A DNA stretch of 64,000 nucleotides from Duganella dendranthematis (GTDB taxonomy: Bacteria; Pseudomonadota; Gammaproteobacteria; Burkholderiales; Burkholderiaceae_D): NCBI RefSeq assembly GCF_012849375.1, contig NZ_CP051684.1:1736001-1800000 (forward strand). The letters run 5' to 3'. Shown here one piece after another: positions 47,705-56,658 of this stretch. The notes beneath the pieces are model-generated. The model had not been told where the DNA came from, made no database searches, and saw nothing but the letters and a program-made list of their open reading frames with translations. Numbering within the stretch: the stretch's first letter is position 1; each line of letters starts with the position of its first letter. The translations under genes and the position numbers were made by a program.

Positions 47705-48231
47705 CCATCAACCGGCTGCGCCGGCGTATCCAGGATCAGTTGGTAGAAAGCCAGGTCCAGCCAGTTGCCGAATTTGAAGCCGACTTGCGGCAGGGTGCCG
47801 ACGTGCCTGAAACCGAGCCCTTCGTGCAGCTTGATGCTGCCGGCGTTGGCGGCGTCGATGCCGCCCATCATGGCGTGCAGGTTGGCAGCGCGCGCGACGG
47901 CGATCAGTTCCTGCATCAGCTGCTTGCCCAGCCCCTTGCCGCGATGGTCCTTGTGGATGTACACCGAATGCTCCACCGTGTACTTAAACGCCGGGAAGGC
48001 GCGGAAGGTGCCGTAGCTGCCGAAACCGGCCAGCACGCCGTGTTCATCCTCGATGCCGATCACCGGGAATCCGCCATTGCGCTTGGTGTCAAACCAGGTG
48101 GCCATCACCGCCGGCGTGCGCGGCTTGTATTCGTACAGCGCGGTGGAGTTCAGGATAGCGTCGTTGAAGATGTCCAGGATGGCGTCTGCGTGCCGCTCGA
48201 AACTGCACTGCACGACGATGTGCTTGCTCAT
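47701..48231 (-). CDS. GNAT-family N-acetyltransferase (phosphinothricin acetyltransferase-like)
   Basis: A 176-residue acetyltransferase: acetyl-CoA loop [17 protein letters not shown], then [43 protein letters not shown], matching the PAT/MnaT group that acetylates phosphinothricin, methionine sulfoximine or similar amino acids. ATG 48231 (MSKHIVVQ) is the family start; the upstream stretch holds an inverted repeat and a micro-ORF. Confidence 0.88.
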   Translation of the reverse strand: MSKHIVVQCSFERHADAILDIFNDAILNSTALYEYKPRTPAVMATWFDTKRNGGFPVIGIEDEHGVLAGFGSYGTFRAFPAFKYTVEHSVYIHKDHRGKGLGKQLMQELIAVARAANLHAMMGGIDAANAGSIKLHEGLGFRHVGTLPQVGFKFGNWLDLAFYQLILDTPAQPVDG

Positions 48232-48259
48232 GAAATAGCTCTCGGTGGTGGAAGGATGA

Positions 48260-48279
48260 ATTTCCACTATACTGGAAAT
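48260..48279. promoter_or_regulatory. Inverted repeat in the leader of the GNAT gene
   Basis: ATTTCCA (48260-48266) and TGGAAAT (48273-48279) are perfect arms around CTATAC. The pairing extends imperfectly outwards (GGATG and CATCC, then GGTGG and CCACC) to about 48245-48290. It could be an operator, or a leader hairpin between the micro-ORF and the GNAT start codon. Confidence 0.55.
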
Positions 48280-48303
48280 GCCATCCACCATACAAGAGAA
48301 ACG

Positions 48304-48381
48304 TCACTGGCGCAGCGCCATTTGCGACAGCAGGCTAACCAGCTCGCGCTTGAAGCGCATCAGTAATTCGGGTTGTGTCAT
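48304..48381 (-). CDS. Micro-ORF of 25 codons upstream of the GNAT gene
   Basis: ATG 48381 follows AGGAGAT with ideal spacing and opens a 25-codon frame rich in Leu, Arg and Gln (MTQPELLMRFKRELVSLLSQ then MALRQ). It would form an amphipathic helix. It ends 72 nt before the GNAT start on the same strand. It may be a leader peptide or a small protein; I recognise no family. Confidence 0.45.
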   Translation of the reverse strand: MTQPELLMRFKRELVSLLSQMALRQ

Positions 48382-48504
48382 GGCTATCTCCTACAAGAAA
48401 AACTTGTTCATGGAATTTTGTCTGCGTATGCGTTATATTCTGCGCTGGCATTAAACCGTTATCAAACGAGTTATTCTCGCCGATCACATAAGAAAAACTT
48501 AGTC

Positions 48505-49407
48505 ATGACCAAACCACTGCGCTCCTTGTCCGGGTTGCTTGATTTCGATTGCGCCGCGCGCTGGGGCAGCTTCAAGCTGGCCGCGCAGGAACTGCACAAG
48601 ACGCCGGCCGCCATCAGCCTGCAAGTCAAGCAACTGGAGGAAACGCTGGGGTTTGAGCTGTTCACGCGCCATCCGCGCCACATCGCGCTGACCGAAAAAG
48701 GCCAGGAGCTGGCCGCCACGGTGCGCCGCATGCTGGGAGAGTTGAATACCAAGGTGTCCGCGCTACAGGGCGGCGGTGAAGAAAAAGTCCTGCGTATCTC
48801 GACCACCCATTCGCTGGCAATCAAATGGCTGGTGCCGCGCATCCCGCGCTTCACCATGCGCCATCCGGAGCTCGACATCCGCATCGATTCCAGCGACCTG
48901 CTGGCCGATATGAACGACGGCGGCACCGACATCGCGGTGCGCACCTACGACGCCATTCCCGGCGATCCCGACCTGCTGTTCCAGGACGAGCTGGTGGCGG
49001 TCTACAGTCCGTCGCTGCTGGCGCCCGGCGAAACCGAGATCACGCTGCAGACGCTGAACCGCTATCCACTGCTGCACGAGCAAACCACCGACACCTGGAT
49101 CAAGCTACTGCGGCATAACAATGCGCTCAACGGCAATTACAACTTCTCGCGCAGCTACACCAATTTCGCGGTGATGGTACAGTCGGCGCTGGCCGGACAA
49201 GGCGTGGCGCTGGTGTCGCACGCCATCGCCAACGAAGATCTATGTAATGGTTCACTGAAAATGGTACGCTGCTCACATGCCGAGTACCGGCGCGGTTACC
49301 GCATCATCGTCGGCCGCGGCAAGGATGGCATGGAAAAGATCACACATTTTTGCGACTGGCTGCGCGAAGAAGTAGCCGTGATGCAGAAAGGGTTCTATCA
49401 ATGTTAA
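48505..49407 (+). CDS. LysR-family transcriptional regulator
   Basis: A 300-residue regulator: LSGLLDFDCAARWGSFKLAAQELHKTPAAISLQVKQLEETLGFELFTRHPRHIALT forms the helix-turn-helix, followed by a GcvA-type effector domain (LRISTTHSLAIKWLVPRIPRFTMRHPELDIRIDSSDL). It overlaps the start of the solute-binding protein gene by 7 bp. It is divergent from the micro-ORF/GNAT transcript. Confidence 0.9.
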   Translation: MTKPLRSLSGLLDFDCAARWGSFKLAAQELHKTPAAISLQVKQLEETLGFELFTRHPRHIALTEKGQELAATVRRMLGELNTKVSALQGGGEEKVLRISTTHSLAIKWLVPRIPRFTMRHPELDIRIDSSDLLADMNDGGTDIAVRTYDAIPGDPDLLFQDELVAVYSPSLLAPGETEITLQTLNRYPLLHEQTTDTWIKLLRHNNALNGNYNFSRSYTNFAVMVQSALAGQGVALVSHAIANEDLCNGSLKMVRCSHAEYRRGYRIIVGRGKDGMEKITHFCDWLREEVAVMQKGFYQC

Positions 49408-50105
49408 AGCGACTGATATTGGTCACGCTGCTGGCGGCAGCGCCGCTGCACGCCGCCGAAAAACCACCGCTGCGCTATCTGCAAAAAGTCGATGGCATGA
49501 TGACGCCGGACCAGCAGCAGACCACCCTGTTCCAGGACAAGCTGGGCGCCGCATTGGCGCACCAATTGGGACGTCAGGTGAAATACATCGCGCTGCCGCG
49601 CCGGCGCCTGATGGCAGCGTTGGAACACGGCGAAGGCGATATCCTGTGCAGCTATCTGCCTGAATGGCTGCCCGGGGCGGTCGATTGGACCCGCGCCTTC
49701 ATTCCCACCAGCGAAGTGGTGGTGTCGTCGCCGCACGTCAAACCGCCGGCGACTGTGGCGGACCTGCGCGGCCTGCGTCTCGGGACGGTGGTCGGCTACC
49801 AGTATCCCGAACTGGAAAAAATCATCGGCAATGACTATATCCGCGACGATGCGCCAACCAGCGTGATGTCGATCCGCAAATGGCGCGCCGGCCGCGTCGA
49901 CTATCTGGTCACGCAGCGCAGCGCCGTCAACCGCCAGCTCGCCGAGGGCGGACTGCCGCCCGGCTATCACGTGCTGGTGATCTACGAAGTGAAAGCCAAG
50001 TGCGCCGTCTCTCGCAAGAGCCAGATTACCGTCGACGAAGTCAATGCGGTAATCAACGCCATGGAGAGGAGCGGCGAAATGGCCGGCATCCTGAAGCTGC
50101 GCTAG
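49401..50105 (+). CDS. Periplasmic solute-binding domain protein (amino-acid type)
   Basis: A 234-residue SBP_bac_3-like protein with a signal peptide (MLKRLILVTLLAAAPLHA). The two-lobed binding fold is recognisable from LAHQLGRQVKYIALPRRRLMAALEHGEGDILCSYLPEWL and RGLRLGTVVGYQYPELEK. No permease or ATPase is adjacent. Its start lies inside the LysR gene end, so the two are co-expressed; such orphan proteins may be sensors or extracytoplasmic ligand scavengers. It shares stop bases CTAG with the convergent GH3 gene. Confidence 0.8.
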   Translation: MLKRLILVTLLAAAPLHAAEKPPLRYLQKVDGMMTPDQQQTTLFQDKLGAALAHQLGRQVKYIALPRRRLMAALEHGEGDILCSYLPEWLPGAVDWTRAFIPTSEVVVSSPHVKPPATVADLRGLRLGTVVGYQYPELEKIIGNDYIRDDAPTSVMSIRKWRAGRVDYLVTQRSAVNRQLAEGGLPPGYHVLVIYEVKAKCAVSRKSQITVDEVNAVINAMERSGEMAGILKLR

Positions 50106-52318
50106 CGCAGGGTCAGCGTGCTTTCGAGGCGAATGTCGTCCGAGGCGCTACCCACCATCAGCTTGAAGTCGCCCGCTTCCGCACCCCACGCCAGCTGGCT
50201 GTTGAAGAAAGACAGCGTATCGCGGTCGATGGTGAAGCTGATGCGGCGCGTCTCGCCCGGCTTCAGGTGCACTTTCTGGAAGCCCTTCAATTCCTTCAGC
50301 GGACGCACCACCGACGACACCATATCGCGCAGGTAAAGCTGCACGATCTCCGTACCTTCCACCTTGCCGCTGTTGGCCAGGTCGAACGATAGCGTCACCT
50401 TGTCCTTGCCGCCCATGGCCGGGCTGCTCAGCGCCATGCCGGAATATTTGAAGTCGGTGTAGCTCAGGCCATGGCCGAACGCATAGCGCGGTGTGTTGAC
50501 GGAATCGATGTAAGCCGATTTGTAGACCACATTCTTTTCATCGGTGACCGGGCGCCCCGTGCTGTACTGCGCGTACGACAGCGGGATCTGACCCACGCTG
50601 CGCGGGAAGGTGATCGGCAGCTTGGCGGACGGGTTGTAGTCGCCGAACAGCACATTGGCCACCGCGTTGCCGCCTTCGCTGCCGGGGAACCAGGCGTAGA
50701 CGATGGCCTCGGCCTTGTCCGCGATGGTATTGAACACCAGCGGACGGCCCGCCAGCATCACCACCACCACCGGCTTGCCGGTGGCCTTGAGCGCATTGAA
50801 CAGCGCTTCCTGCTGACCGGGCAGCGAGATGTCGGTGCGCGACTTGGCTTCGCCGCTCATGTCCCAGGTTTCGCCAACCGCCAGTACGATGACGTCCGAT
50901 TGCGACGCCGTGGCGACAGCGGCTGCAAAGCCCTCGGCCGACGCGCAGCCAGGCGCGCAAGCCTGCGCGTAACTGATCTCCGCCTTGCCGGCGTGGCCGC
51001 GCATGCCTTCCAGGATGCTGACCACCTTGGCGCGTTCGCCCTGCACCACCCAGCCGCCTTCCAGATCGCGCTGCGCATCGGCCAGCGGGCCAATCACCGC
51101 AATGCGTTTGGCGTCGCGCGACAGCGGCAGCAGCTTGCCTTCATTCTTCAGCAGCACGATGGACTTCTGCGCCACATCCAGCGCGGCGGCGCGGTGTGAA
51201 GCAATACCCAGTACCGACTTCTCACGCGCGGCGTCGGAGTAGCGATAGGGATCGTCGAACAGGCCCAGTTCAAACTTCTTGACCAGCACACGGCGCACCG
51301 CATCGTCCAGCGTCGCCATCTTCACCTTGCCGGCTTTGACGGCGGCTTCCAGATGCTGGCTGTAGGCATAGCCTTCCATGTCCATATCGCTGCCGGCGTT
51401 GATGGCTTTGACGGCGGCGTCGGACAAATCGGCTGCATAACCATGCGGCACCATCTCGCGCACCGAACCCCAGTCACTGACCACGAAGCCCTTGTATTTC
51501 CAGGCGCCCTTCAGGATATCGCGCTGAAGCATGCTGTTGCCGGTGGCCGGCACGCCATTCAGCGTATTGAAGGAGTTCATGAAGGTCGCCGCGCCGGCAT
51601 CGGCGGCAGCCTTGAAGGGCGGCAGATAGACTTCGTATAGCTGCTGCGGACTCATATCGACCGCGTTGTAGTCGCGGCCCGCAATCGCCGCGCCATAGGC
51701 GGCGAAGTGCTTGGCGGTCGCCATGACGGAATCGGTGGCGCCCAGCTTCTTGCCCTGGAAGCCGTGCACGCGCGCGGTGGCGATCTGCGAGCCGAGATAA
51801 GTGTCTTCGCCGGCGCCTTCCATCACGCGTCCCCAGCGCGGATCGCGGGCCACGTCCACCATCGGTGCGAAGGTCCAGTGGATGCCGGCGGCGGCGGCTT
51901 CCGTGGCGGCGATGTGGGCGGACAGCTCGATCGCATCCAGATCCCATGATGCGGCTTCGCCCAGCGGCACCGGGAACACGGTCTTGTAACCGTGAATGAC
52001 GTCAAGACTGAACAACAGCGGGATCTTCAGACGCGATTGCAGCGCCAGCGCCTGGATCTCGCGCGTGTCGGCCACGCCGATCACGTTCAGCATCGAGCCG
52101 ACCTTGCCGGCGCGGATATCGGCCAGCTTGGCGGCGTACTCGCTGCTAGTGGGGCCGGTGAACTGGCGGCCGGACAGCTGATGCAGCTGGCCGACCTTCT
52201 CGGCCACCGTCATCTGTTTCATCAGGTCTGCGACCTTGCGGTCGATTTGCGCGTCCTGCGCGTGGGCGGAGAAAGCCAGGGCCGCGCTGATGGCGGCAGC
52301 AATGTATTTTGTCTTCAT
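50102..52318 (-). CDS. bglX: GH3 beta-glucosidase, periplasmic
   Basis: A 738-residue GH3 enzyme: signal peptide (MKTKYIAAAISAALAFSAHA), the N-terminal barrel with nucleophile region KGFVVSDWGSVRE (Asp near 281), the alpha/beta sandwich and a C-terminal fibronectin-III-like domain (TLSFDLANSGKVEGTEIVQLYLRD). The sequence is close to BglX. It releases terminal beta-glucose or similar residues from oligosaccharides in the periplasm. ATG 52318 overlaps the GH2 stop (ATGA). It is the last gene of the four-gene operon. Confidence 0.93.
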   Translation of the reverse strand: MKTKYIAAAISAALAFSAHAQDAQIDRKVADLMKQMTVAEKVGQLHQLSGRQFTGPTSSEYAAKLADIRAGKVGSMLNVIGVADTREIQALALQSRLKIPLLFSLDVIHGYKTVFPVPLGEAASWDLDAIELSAHIAATEAAAAGIHWTFAPMVDVARDPRWGRVMEGAGEDTYLGSQIATARVHGFQGKKLGATDSVMATAKHFAAYGAAIAGRDYNAVDMSPQQLYEVYLPPFKAAADAGAATFMNSFNTLNGVPATGNSMLQRDILKGAWKYKGFVVSDWGSVREMVPHGYAADLSDAAVKAINAGSDMDMEGYAYSQHLEAAVKAGKVKMATLDDAVRRVLVKKFELGLFDDPYRYSDAAREKSVLGIASHRAAALDVAQKSIVLLKNEGKLLPLSRDAKRIAVIGPLADAQRDLEGGWVVQGERAKVVSILEGMRGHAGKAEISYAQACAPGCASAEGFAAAVATASQSDVIVLAVGETWDMSGEAKSRTDISLPGQQEALFNALKATGKPVVVVMLAGRPLVFNTIADKAEAIVYAWFPGSEGGNAVANVLFGDYNPSAKLPITFPRSVGQIPLSYAQYSTGRPVTDEKNVVYKSAYIDSVNTPRYAFGHGLSYTDFKYSGMALSSPAMGGKDKVTLSFDLANSGKVEGTEIVQLYLRDMVSSVVRPLKELKGFQKVHLKPGETRRISFTIDRDTLSFFNSQLAWGAEAGDFKLMVGSASDDIRLESTLTLR

Positions 52319-54213
52319 TTGTATTGTTGTTGCTTCTGGTCGTAATAGGACTTCAGCGTGTAGAAGGCTTGCTTCTTCTTGCCGGTCTCCGAGATCAGGC
52401 CCTTGCGGTTCCAGTAGTCCTGATAGTAAGGATGCGGACGGCGTGGCGAACGGAAGTCCGCCAGTACCCATGGCGTCATGCCGCGCAGGCCGGGAATCGC
52501 ATCCAGCAGCTTGAAGGTATTCTTGTACAACTGGTCCTGATACTCCTCGCTCCACTTGGTGTCGCTGTCGGCGTGGTAGCCGCCCAGCGCATCGGCGCCG
52601 AACTCGGTCACGATCACCGGCTTGTTGTAATTGACCTTGAAGGAGAACTTCATCATCTCCTTGTTGTTGGACCAGTACCAGCCAGCGTACTGGTTAAAGC
52701 TGGCCAGATCGATCTTCTCGGCCAGCGGATCTTCCACCGTCACCACGTCGCCGCTGCGATGCACTTCCAGTGCCGCGCCGACCAAACGGGTATGGTCCAG
52801 CGACCGCACGGTATCGGCCAGCTTGCCCATGAACTGCGTGCGCACCGGGCTGACCGGCGTCTCGTTACCGATCGACCAGATAATGACGCTGGCGCGGTTC
52901 TTGTCGCGCACCACAAGGTCAGTCAGCTGCTGTTGCGCGTTGGCGTAGACTTCCGGCTTCTCCCACGAAATGGTCCAGTACACCGGCACCTCGGCCCACA
53001 CCAGGATGCCCATTTCGTCTGCCAGCTTGATCATCTCTTCGCTGTGCGGATAATGCGCCAGGCGGACGTAATTGCAATTCATGTCCTTGGCCCATTGCAG
53101 CATCATGCGCATATCGCCTTCGCCGCGCAGGCGGCCGGGGATCAGCGGATTCTCGTCATGCAGCGAAATCCCGCGCAGGAAGATGGACTTCCCGTTCAGC
53201 AGAATATCGTGGCCGCGCGTTTCAATGGTGCGCAGGCCGATGCGGTCGTTCAGCGTATCGGTGACGCCGGCGATGGTCACCGTGTACAGCTTGGGATCTT
53301 CCGGCGACCAGTAGCGCACCTTGTTCTTCGGCAGCGCGATGCTGACGGCGGCGCGGCCGTTGGCGTCGGTGCGCACCACGGTCTTGAGGCCCAGTTCAAC
53401 GATCGAGATCGTCACGTCCTGCGCGCGCTGCGTTCCTGCCAGTTGCACATGGCCTTCGATGCGACCCATATCGCCCTTGGCTAACTGAATCTGATAGTCC
53501 TCGATATAAGTGTCCGGCGTCTCGGCGAGAATCACGTCGCGCGTGATGCCGCCGTAATTCCACCAGTCGGTGTTCACGGTCGGGATATCATCCTGGTGGC
53601 GCGTATTGTCGGCCTTGACGATGACGTTGTTCTCGCCTTTCAGCAGACGCCCGGTCACCTCGAACTGGAACGGCGTAAAGCCGCCCTTGTGGCTGCCGAT
53701 CTTTTTGCCGTTCAGGTAGACGTGCGCTTCGTAATTGACGGCGCCAAAGTAGAGAAAGTAGCGCTTGCCGTCCTTCGGCGCGGCGACGAACTTCTGGCGC
53801 ATCCACAAGGTGCCTTCATAGAATTCCAGCTTGGCGTTCTGCGAATTCCAGTCGCCCGGCACCGCCAGTGTCGGCGAGCTGTCGAAGTTATATTCGACTG
53901 CGTCATCCTTGTCCTTAGGCTTGCGGTCGTCGTAGAAGCCACCGGCGCCGCTGGGCGACTGGTCGAACGGCTGACGGCGATAGTTGTAAAAGCCCGTCTC
54001 GTACGGATCGATGATGTAGCTCCAGCGGCCATCCAGCAGAAGGTGCTGGCGGCCGTAGATGTTCTGCAGCGTGGGCGGCTGCTTGGCCAGTTCGGCGCGC
54101 GCGCCGCTGCCCTTGTTGGCCTGCGCCTGTCCCGGCGCCTGATCGTCCTGCGCGCCCGCCGTCAGCGCGACGGCAAGACAGCTTGATAACAGCAGCTTCC
54201 ACACTTTACGCAT
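52315..54213 (-). CDS. GH2 enzyme, beta-glucuronidase/beta-galactosidase type, secreted
   Basis: A 632-residue GH2 protein: signal peptide (MRKVWKLLLSSCLAVALTAGA), jelly-roll, Ig-like domain and TIM barrel. The acid/base Glu lies in IWSIGNETP (about 450) and the nucleophile in VTEFGADALGG (about 536). FLRGISLHDENPLIPGRLRGEGDM and NYVRLAHYPHSEEM are typical of GH2. In a locus with uronate dehydrogenase, a beta-glucuronidase role is the best guess. It follows the tautomerase gene by 22 nt. Confidence 0.9.
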   Translation of the reverse strand: MRKVWKLLLSSCLAVALTAGAQDDQAPGQAQANKGSGARAELAKQPPTLQNIYGRQHLLLDGRWSYIIDPYETGFYNYRRQPFDQSPSGAGGFYDDRKPKDKDDAVEYNFDSSPTLAVPGDWNSQNAKLEFYEGTLWMRQKFVAAPKDGKRYFLYFGAVNYEAHVYLNGKKIGSHKGGFTPFQFEVTGRLLKGENNVIVKADNTRHQDDIPTVNTDWWNYGGITRDVILAETPDTYIEDYQIQLAKGDMGRIEGHVQLAGTQRAQDVTISIVELGLKTVVRTDANGRAAVSIALPKNKVRYWSPEDPKLYTVTIAGVTDTLNDRIGLRTIETRGHDILLNGKSIFLRGISLHDENPLIPGRLRGEGDMRMMLQWAKDMNCNYVRLAHYPHSEEMIKLADEMGILVWAEVPVYWTISWEKPEVYANAQQQLTDLVVRDKNRASVIIWSIGNETPVSPVRTQFMGKLADTVRSLDHTRLVGAALEVHRSGDVVTVEDPLAEKIDLASFNQYAGWYWSNNKEMMKFSFKVNYNKPVIVTEFGADALGGYHADSDTKWSEEYQDQLYKNTFKLLDAIPGLRGMTPWVLADFRSPRRPHPYYQDYWNRKGLISETGKKKQAFYTLKSYYDQKQQQYK

Positions 54214-54235
54214 TCATGTCTCCTGAAGTATTTTT

Positions 54236-54616
54236 TTAGTTGGTGAACTTGCCTTCGTAGCCAGGCGGCGTGGCGTCTATGTGCAGCGTGAGCCGCAGCG
54301 GCAGCTTGTCCAGCATCGGCGCCAGATGCGCGCGCGCCGCCGCCAGCAGCGTATCGCCTATCGTCTGCACCAGTTCCGGACTGCGGCCCGGCGTGATGCG
54401 CATGTTCAGATAGACGAAAGCCCTGCCCTGCTCTCCATCCGCCACCGCAAATTGCGCGGCCGGATAGGCTAGCACGCGCGTGCCGTACAGCGGGAACACC
54501 AGCGTGCCGGTCGCGTCCTGCAACGTGACCAGCGTGTGCGACAGCGTCTTGCACAATTCGCCGATGTCAGTATGCGCATCCAGGTTGGCGGTGTATTCGA
54601 TTGTCAGATGCGGCAT
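54236..54616 (-). CDS. Tautomerase-superfamily protein (CHMI type)
   Basis: A 126-residue protein of the 5-carboxymethyl-2-hydroxymuconate isomerase family: the catalytic Pro follows the initiator Met (MPHLTIEYTANL), and the family segment FVYLNMRITPGRSPELVQTIGDTLL is present. It is cytoplasmic. The family normally acts in homoprotocatechuate breakdown, but no such genes are here. Its place in an uronate operon suggests isomerisation of an unsaturated or keto-deoxy uronate; this is inference. It lies 12 nt after the unassigned enzyme gene. Confidence 0.8.
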   Translation of the reverse strand: MPHLTIEYTANLDAHTDIGELCKTLSHTLVTLQDATGTLVFPLYGTRVLAYPAAQFAVADGEQGRAFVYLNMRITPGRSPELVQTIGDTLLAAARAHLAPMLDKLPLRLTLHIDATPPGYEGKFTN

Positions 54617-54628
54617 ACGGTTCCCCCT

Positions 54629-56512
54629 TTATTGATACTTGATGCTCCACTTGATCGTCAGCGGCTCTTTCAACGTCAGCTTGCCGGTGCTGCAGGTGAC
54701 CAGCGTCTTCATCGCACCGTATGGCGCCATGAAGTCCTTGCTGCCATTGGTCGGCGCAGACTGGCATTGCTGCAAGCCGCTGACACTGTATTCCGTCACA
54801 TCGCCCTGCGCGAAGGTGACGGTATTACCCTTCATGGTAGCCTGATCCGAGAAAGAGGCGAATTCCAGTGACACCTTCTCCACTTCCTGCGCGCCGACCG
54901 GGGTGTAGACGTCGGTGCGGGTCATCAGGCCGTGCTCCAGCTGATAGGTGGTTTGCAGCTTGATGCGGCCATCCTTGACCGGCGAACGCTTGCCCAGTTT
55001 ATCCAGTTCATCCTGGCGATAGGTGACCGTGTAGCGCTGACCATCCTTGACCGTCTTGATGTCCTTGATCCAGACGGCGCCGATCAGCTGCGAGCCGTCG
55101 GCCATGGTGAACTTCGGCAGCAGCTGCGGGTGCGCGGCGCCGCTGTCTGCCACACCGGAGACAATCCCCTGCGCGAACGGCAGCGGGTAGTAAGGGCTGT
55201 TGTCATGCTGGCTGATGCCGCCGTTGATCATGTTCAGGCTGACCACGTGCTTACCATCGCGGAAAATCGCCAGCGCGCGGTCATAGTCGCCGTGTGCAAA
55301 GGTGGTCACGCTGAACTGCGGACGGTTCCTGTCCAGCCACGCCTGCAAGTCGGCCTTCGGCTGCACATCCTTGAAGCCGGCCTCGTTCCACATCTCGTTG
55401 GTGGACAGCAGCTGGTGTAGCAGCGAGAAGTTCTCGCCAAGGATGCGATGCTTGCCGCGATAGGTATCGGTGCGGCGCCCCTTGCCCCACATATCCAGCG
55501 AATGCATGGACGGGTCATACCAGAAGTCCATGTAGCGCGCCGCCACGCGCGACGAGAAGGCGTAGGCGTACTGCTTCTCCTCCGGCGTCAGCACGTTCAG
55601 GAAGGCCGACACGGACAGGATCTCCACCAGCGCGGTCTCGCCATATGGGCCAAGGCTGCGGCCAAAGCTGAAGCCATCGCCGGCGGTGTTGGACACGTTC
55701 AGCGCGATGTCGGCCGCCTTGCGCAGCAGTCCTTTCAGTTCGTCGGTCGGTTGCAAGCCGGTTTCCAGGAAGCGTTCGCAAATTTCGGCGATCAGCAGAA
55801 TGCTGTACCGATCGAAGCGCCCTTCGCCATCCGTCTCGTCGGAGAAGCCGTACTGGCCGGAGTACTTCTTGTAATGCGTGAGCATTTTCTCCAGCAGCAC
55901 CTTGCCGGCGCTGTCGTCCTCCCAGCCCATCAACATGCGCAGGCGCGCGATGCTGAAGGCGACGCCGTAATAGTTGGTCGGCAGCGAAATCAGATCCCAT
56001 TGCGGCGTGACGAAGGTGCGCCAGTCCAGCTGCTTGCGCAGCTTCTCCAGCGTGGCCGGACTGACGGCGCGCTCCAGCAAGCCAGCCTGCTTCAGCTTCA
56101 CCAGCGTGCCGATGTAGTAGTAGATGCCCCACGTATGGTTGTCCATGCCAACCGTCATATCGGCGATCGCGCGGTAGTCCTTCAGCTTCTGGTCCAGCGA
56201 CGGATCGTCCTTGGCCGTATTGAGCAGCACATGCCCCAGGCCCGCCGCCACTTTCCCCGGCAGGAACTTGTCGCCGCTCTTGAACGGCGAGGTGCCGTCC
56301 ATGACGATGCCCTCTTTTTCCGTTGCCAGCTTCTTGAAGAAGTAATCCAGTTGGGTGTACGCGTTGTCCTGCACGATGCGGTTCATCGGCGTCGTGGCCA
56401 GCGGCGGCACGTAGTTGGCGGGGGTGACTTGGGCGGGAATTTGGGCAACAACAGCGGAGGCGGGAGCGAAGGCCAGCAGCACCGCCAGCGCGATGGAATT
56501 CAAGGATGTCAT
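54629..56512 (-). CDS. Secreted enzyme of unassigned family, probably alpha/alpha-toroid (glycan-active)
   Basis: A 627-residue exported protein: signal peptide (MTSLNSIALAVLLAFAPASAVVA), a helix-rich region to about 390 with YYYIGTLVKLKQAG and TNYYGVAFSIARLRMLMGWEDD, like an alpha/alpha-barrel lyase or hydrolase, then a beta-rich C-terminal part (about 400-625). Candidate catalytic residues include MDNHTWG, TNYYGV and SFGRSLGPYGETA. I cannot place it in a known CAZy family. It heads the operon with tautomerase, GH2 and GH3, so it is probably the endo-acting or initiating enzyme. The start at 56512 is the ATG immediately before the signal peptide. Confidence 0.65.
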   Translation of the reverse strand: MTSLNSIALAVLLAFAPASAVVAQIPAQVTPANYVPPLATTPMNRIVQDNAYTQLDYFFKKLATEKEGIVMDGTSPFKSGDKFLPGKVAAGLGHVLLNTAKDDPSLDQKLKDYRAIADMTVGMDNHTWGIYYYIGTLVKLKQAGLLERAVSPATLEKLRKQLDWRTFVTPQWDLISLPTNYYGVAFSIARLRMLMGWEDDSAGKVLLEKMLTHYKKYSGQYGFSDETDGEGRFDRYSILLIAEICERFLETGLQPTDELKGLLRKAADIALNVSNTAGDGFSFGRSLGPYGETALVEILSVSAFLNVLTPEEKQYAYAFSSRVAARYMDFWYDPSMHSLDMWGKGRRTDTYRGKHRILGENFSLLHQLLSTNEMWNEAGFKDVQPKADLQAWLDRNRPQFSVTTFAHGDYDRALAIFRDGKHVVSLNMINGGISQHDNSPYYPLPFAQGIVSGVADSGAAHPQLLPKFTMADGSQLIGAVWIKDIKTVKDGQRYTVTYRQDELDKLGKRSPVKDGRIKLQTTYQLEHGLMTRTDVYTPVGAQEVEKVSLEFASFSDQATMKGNTVTFAQGDVTEYSVSGLQQCQSAPTNGSKDFMAPYGAMKTLVTCSTGKLTLKEPLTIKWSIKYQ

Positions 56513-56533
56513 GTGGTGTCTCAATTATTATGG

Positions 56534-56543
56534 AAAACGTTTT
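56534..56543. promoter_or_regulatory. LacI-type operator candidate near the minus-strand operon
   Basis: AAAACGTTTT is a perfect palindrome with the central CG typical of LacI/GalR operators, 21 nt before the start of the unassigned-enzyme gene. Confidence 0.6.
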
Positions 56544-56630
56544 ACGGATGGTATGTGATTTTTCTGTGCAGGTAAAGCCACGTCACCAACTATTCCATTG
56601 ACCCGCAGAGCAAAATGGTTATACTTGCGA

Positions 56631-56642
56631 TTAAACGTTTAA
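56631..56642. promoter_or_regulatory. LacI-type operator candidate near the uronate dehydrogenase gene
   Basis: TTAAACGTTTAA is a perfect 12-base palindrome with central CG, 16 nt before udh. It shares the AAACGTTT core with 56534-56543, so one regulator probably binds both and controls the two divergent operons. That regulator is not in the window. Confidence 0.65.
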
Positions 56643-56658
56643 CCAAACACACCTAAAA

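Noticed and set aside
48396..48500. Repeated decamer AGAAAAACTT at 48396-48405 and 48491-48500
   Set aside because: Same orientation, no symmetry and too short to distinguish from chance in an AT-richer promoter region.
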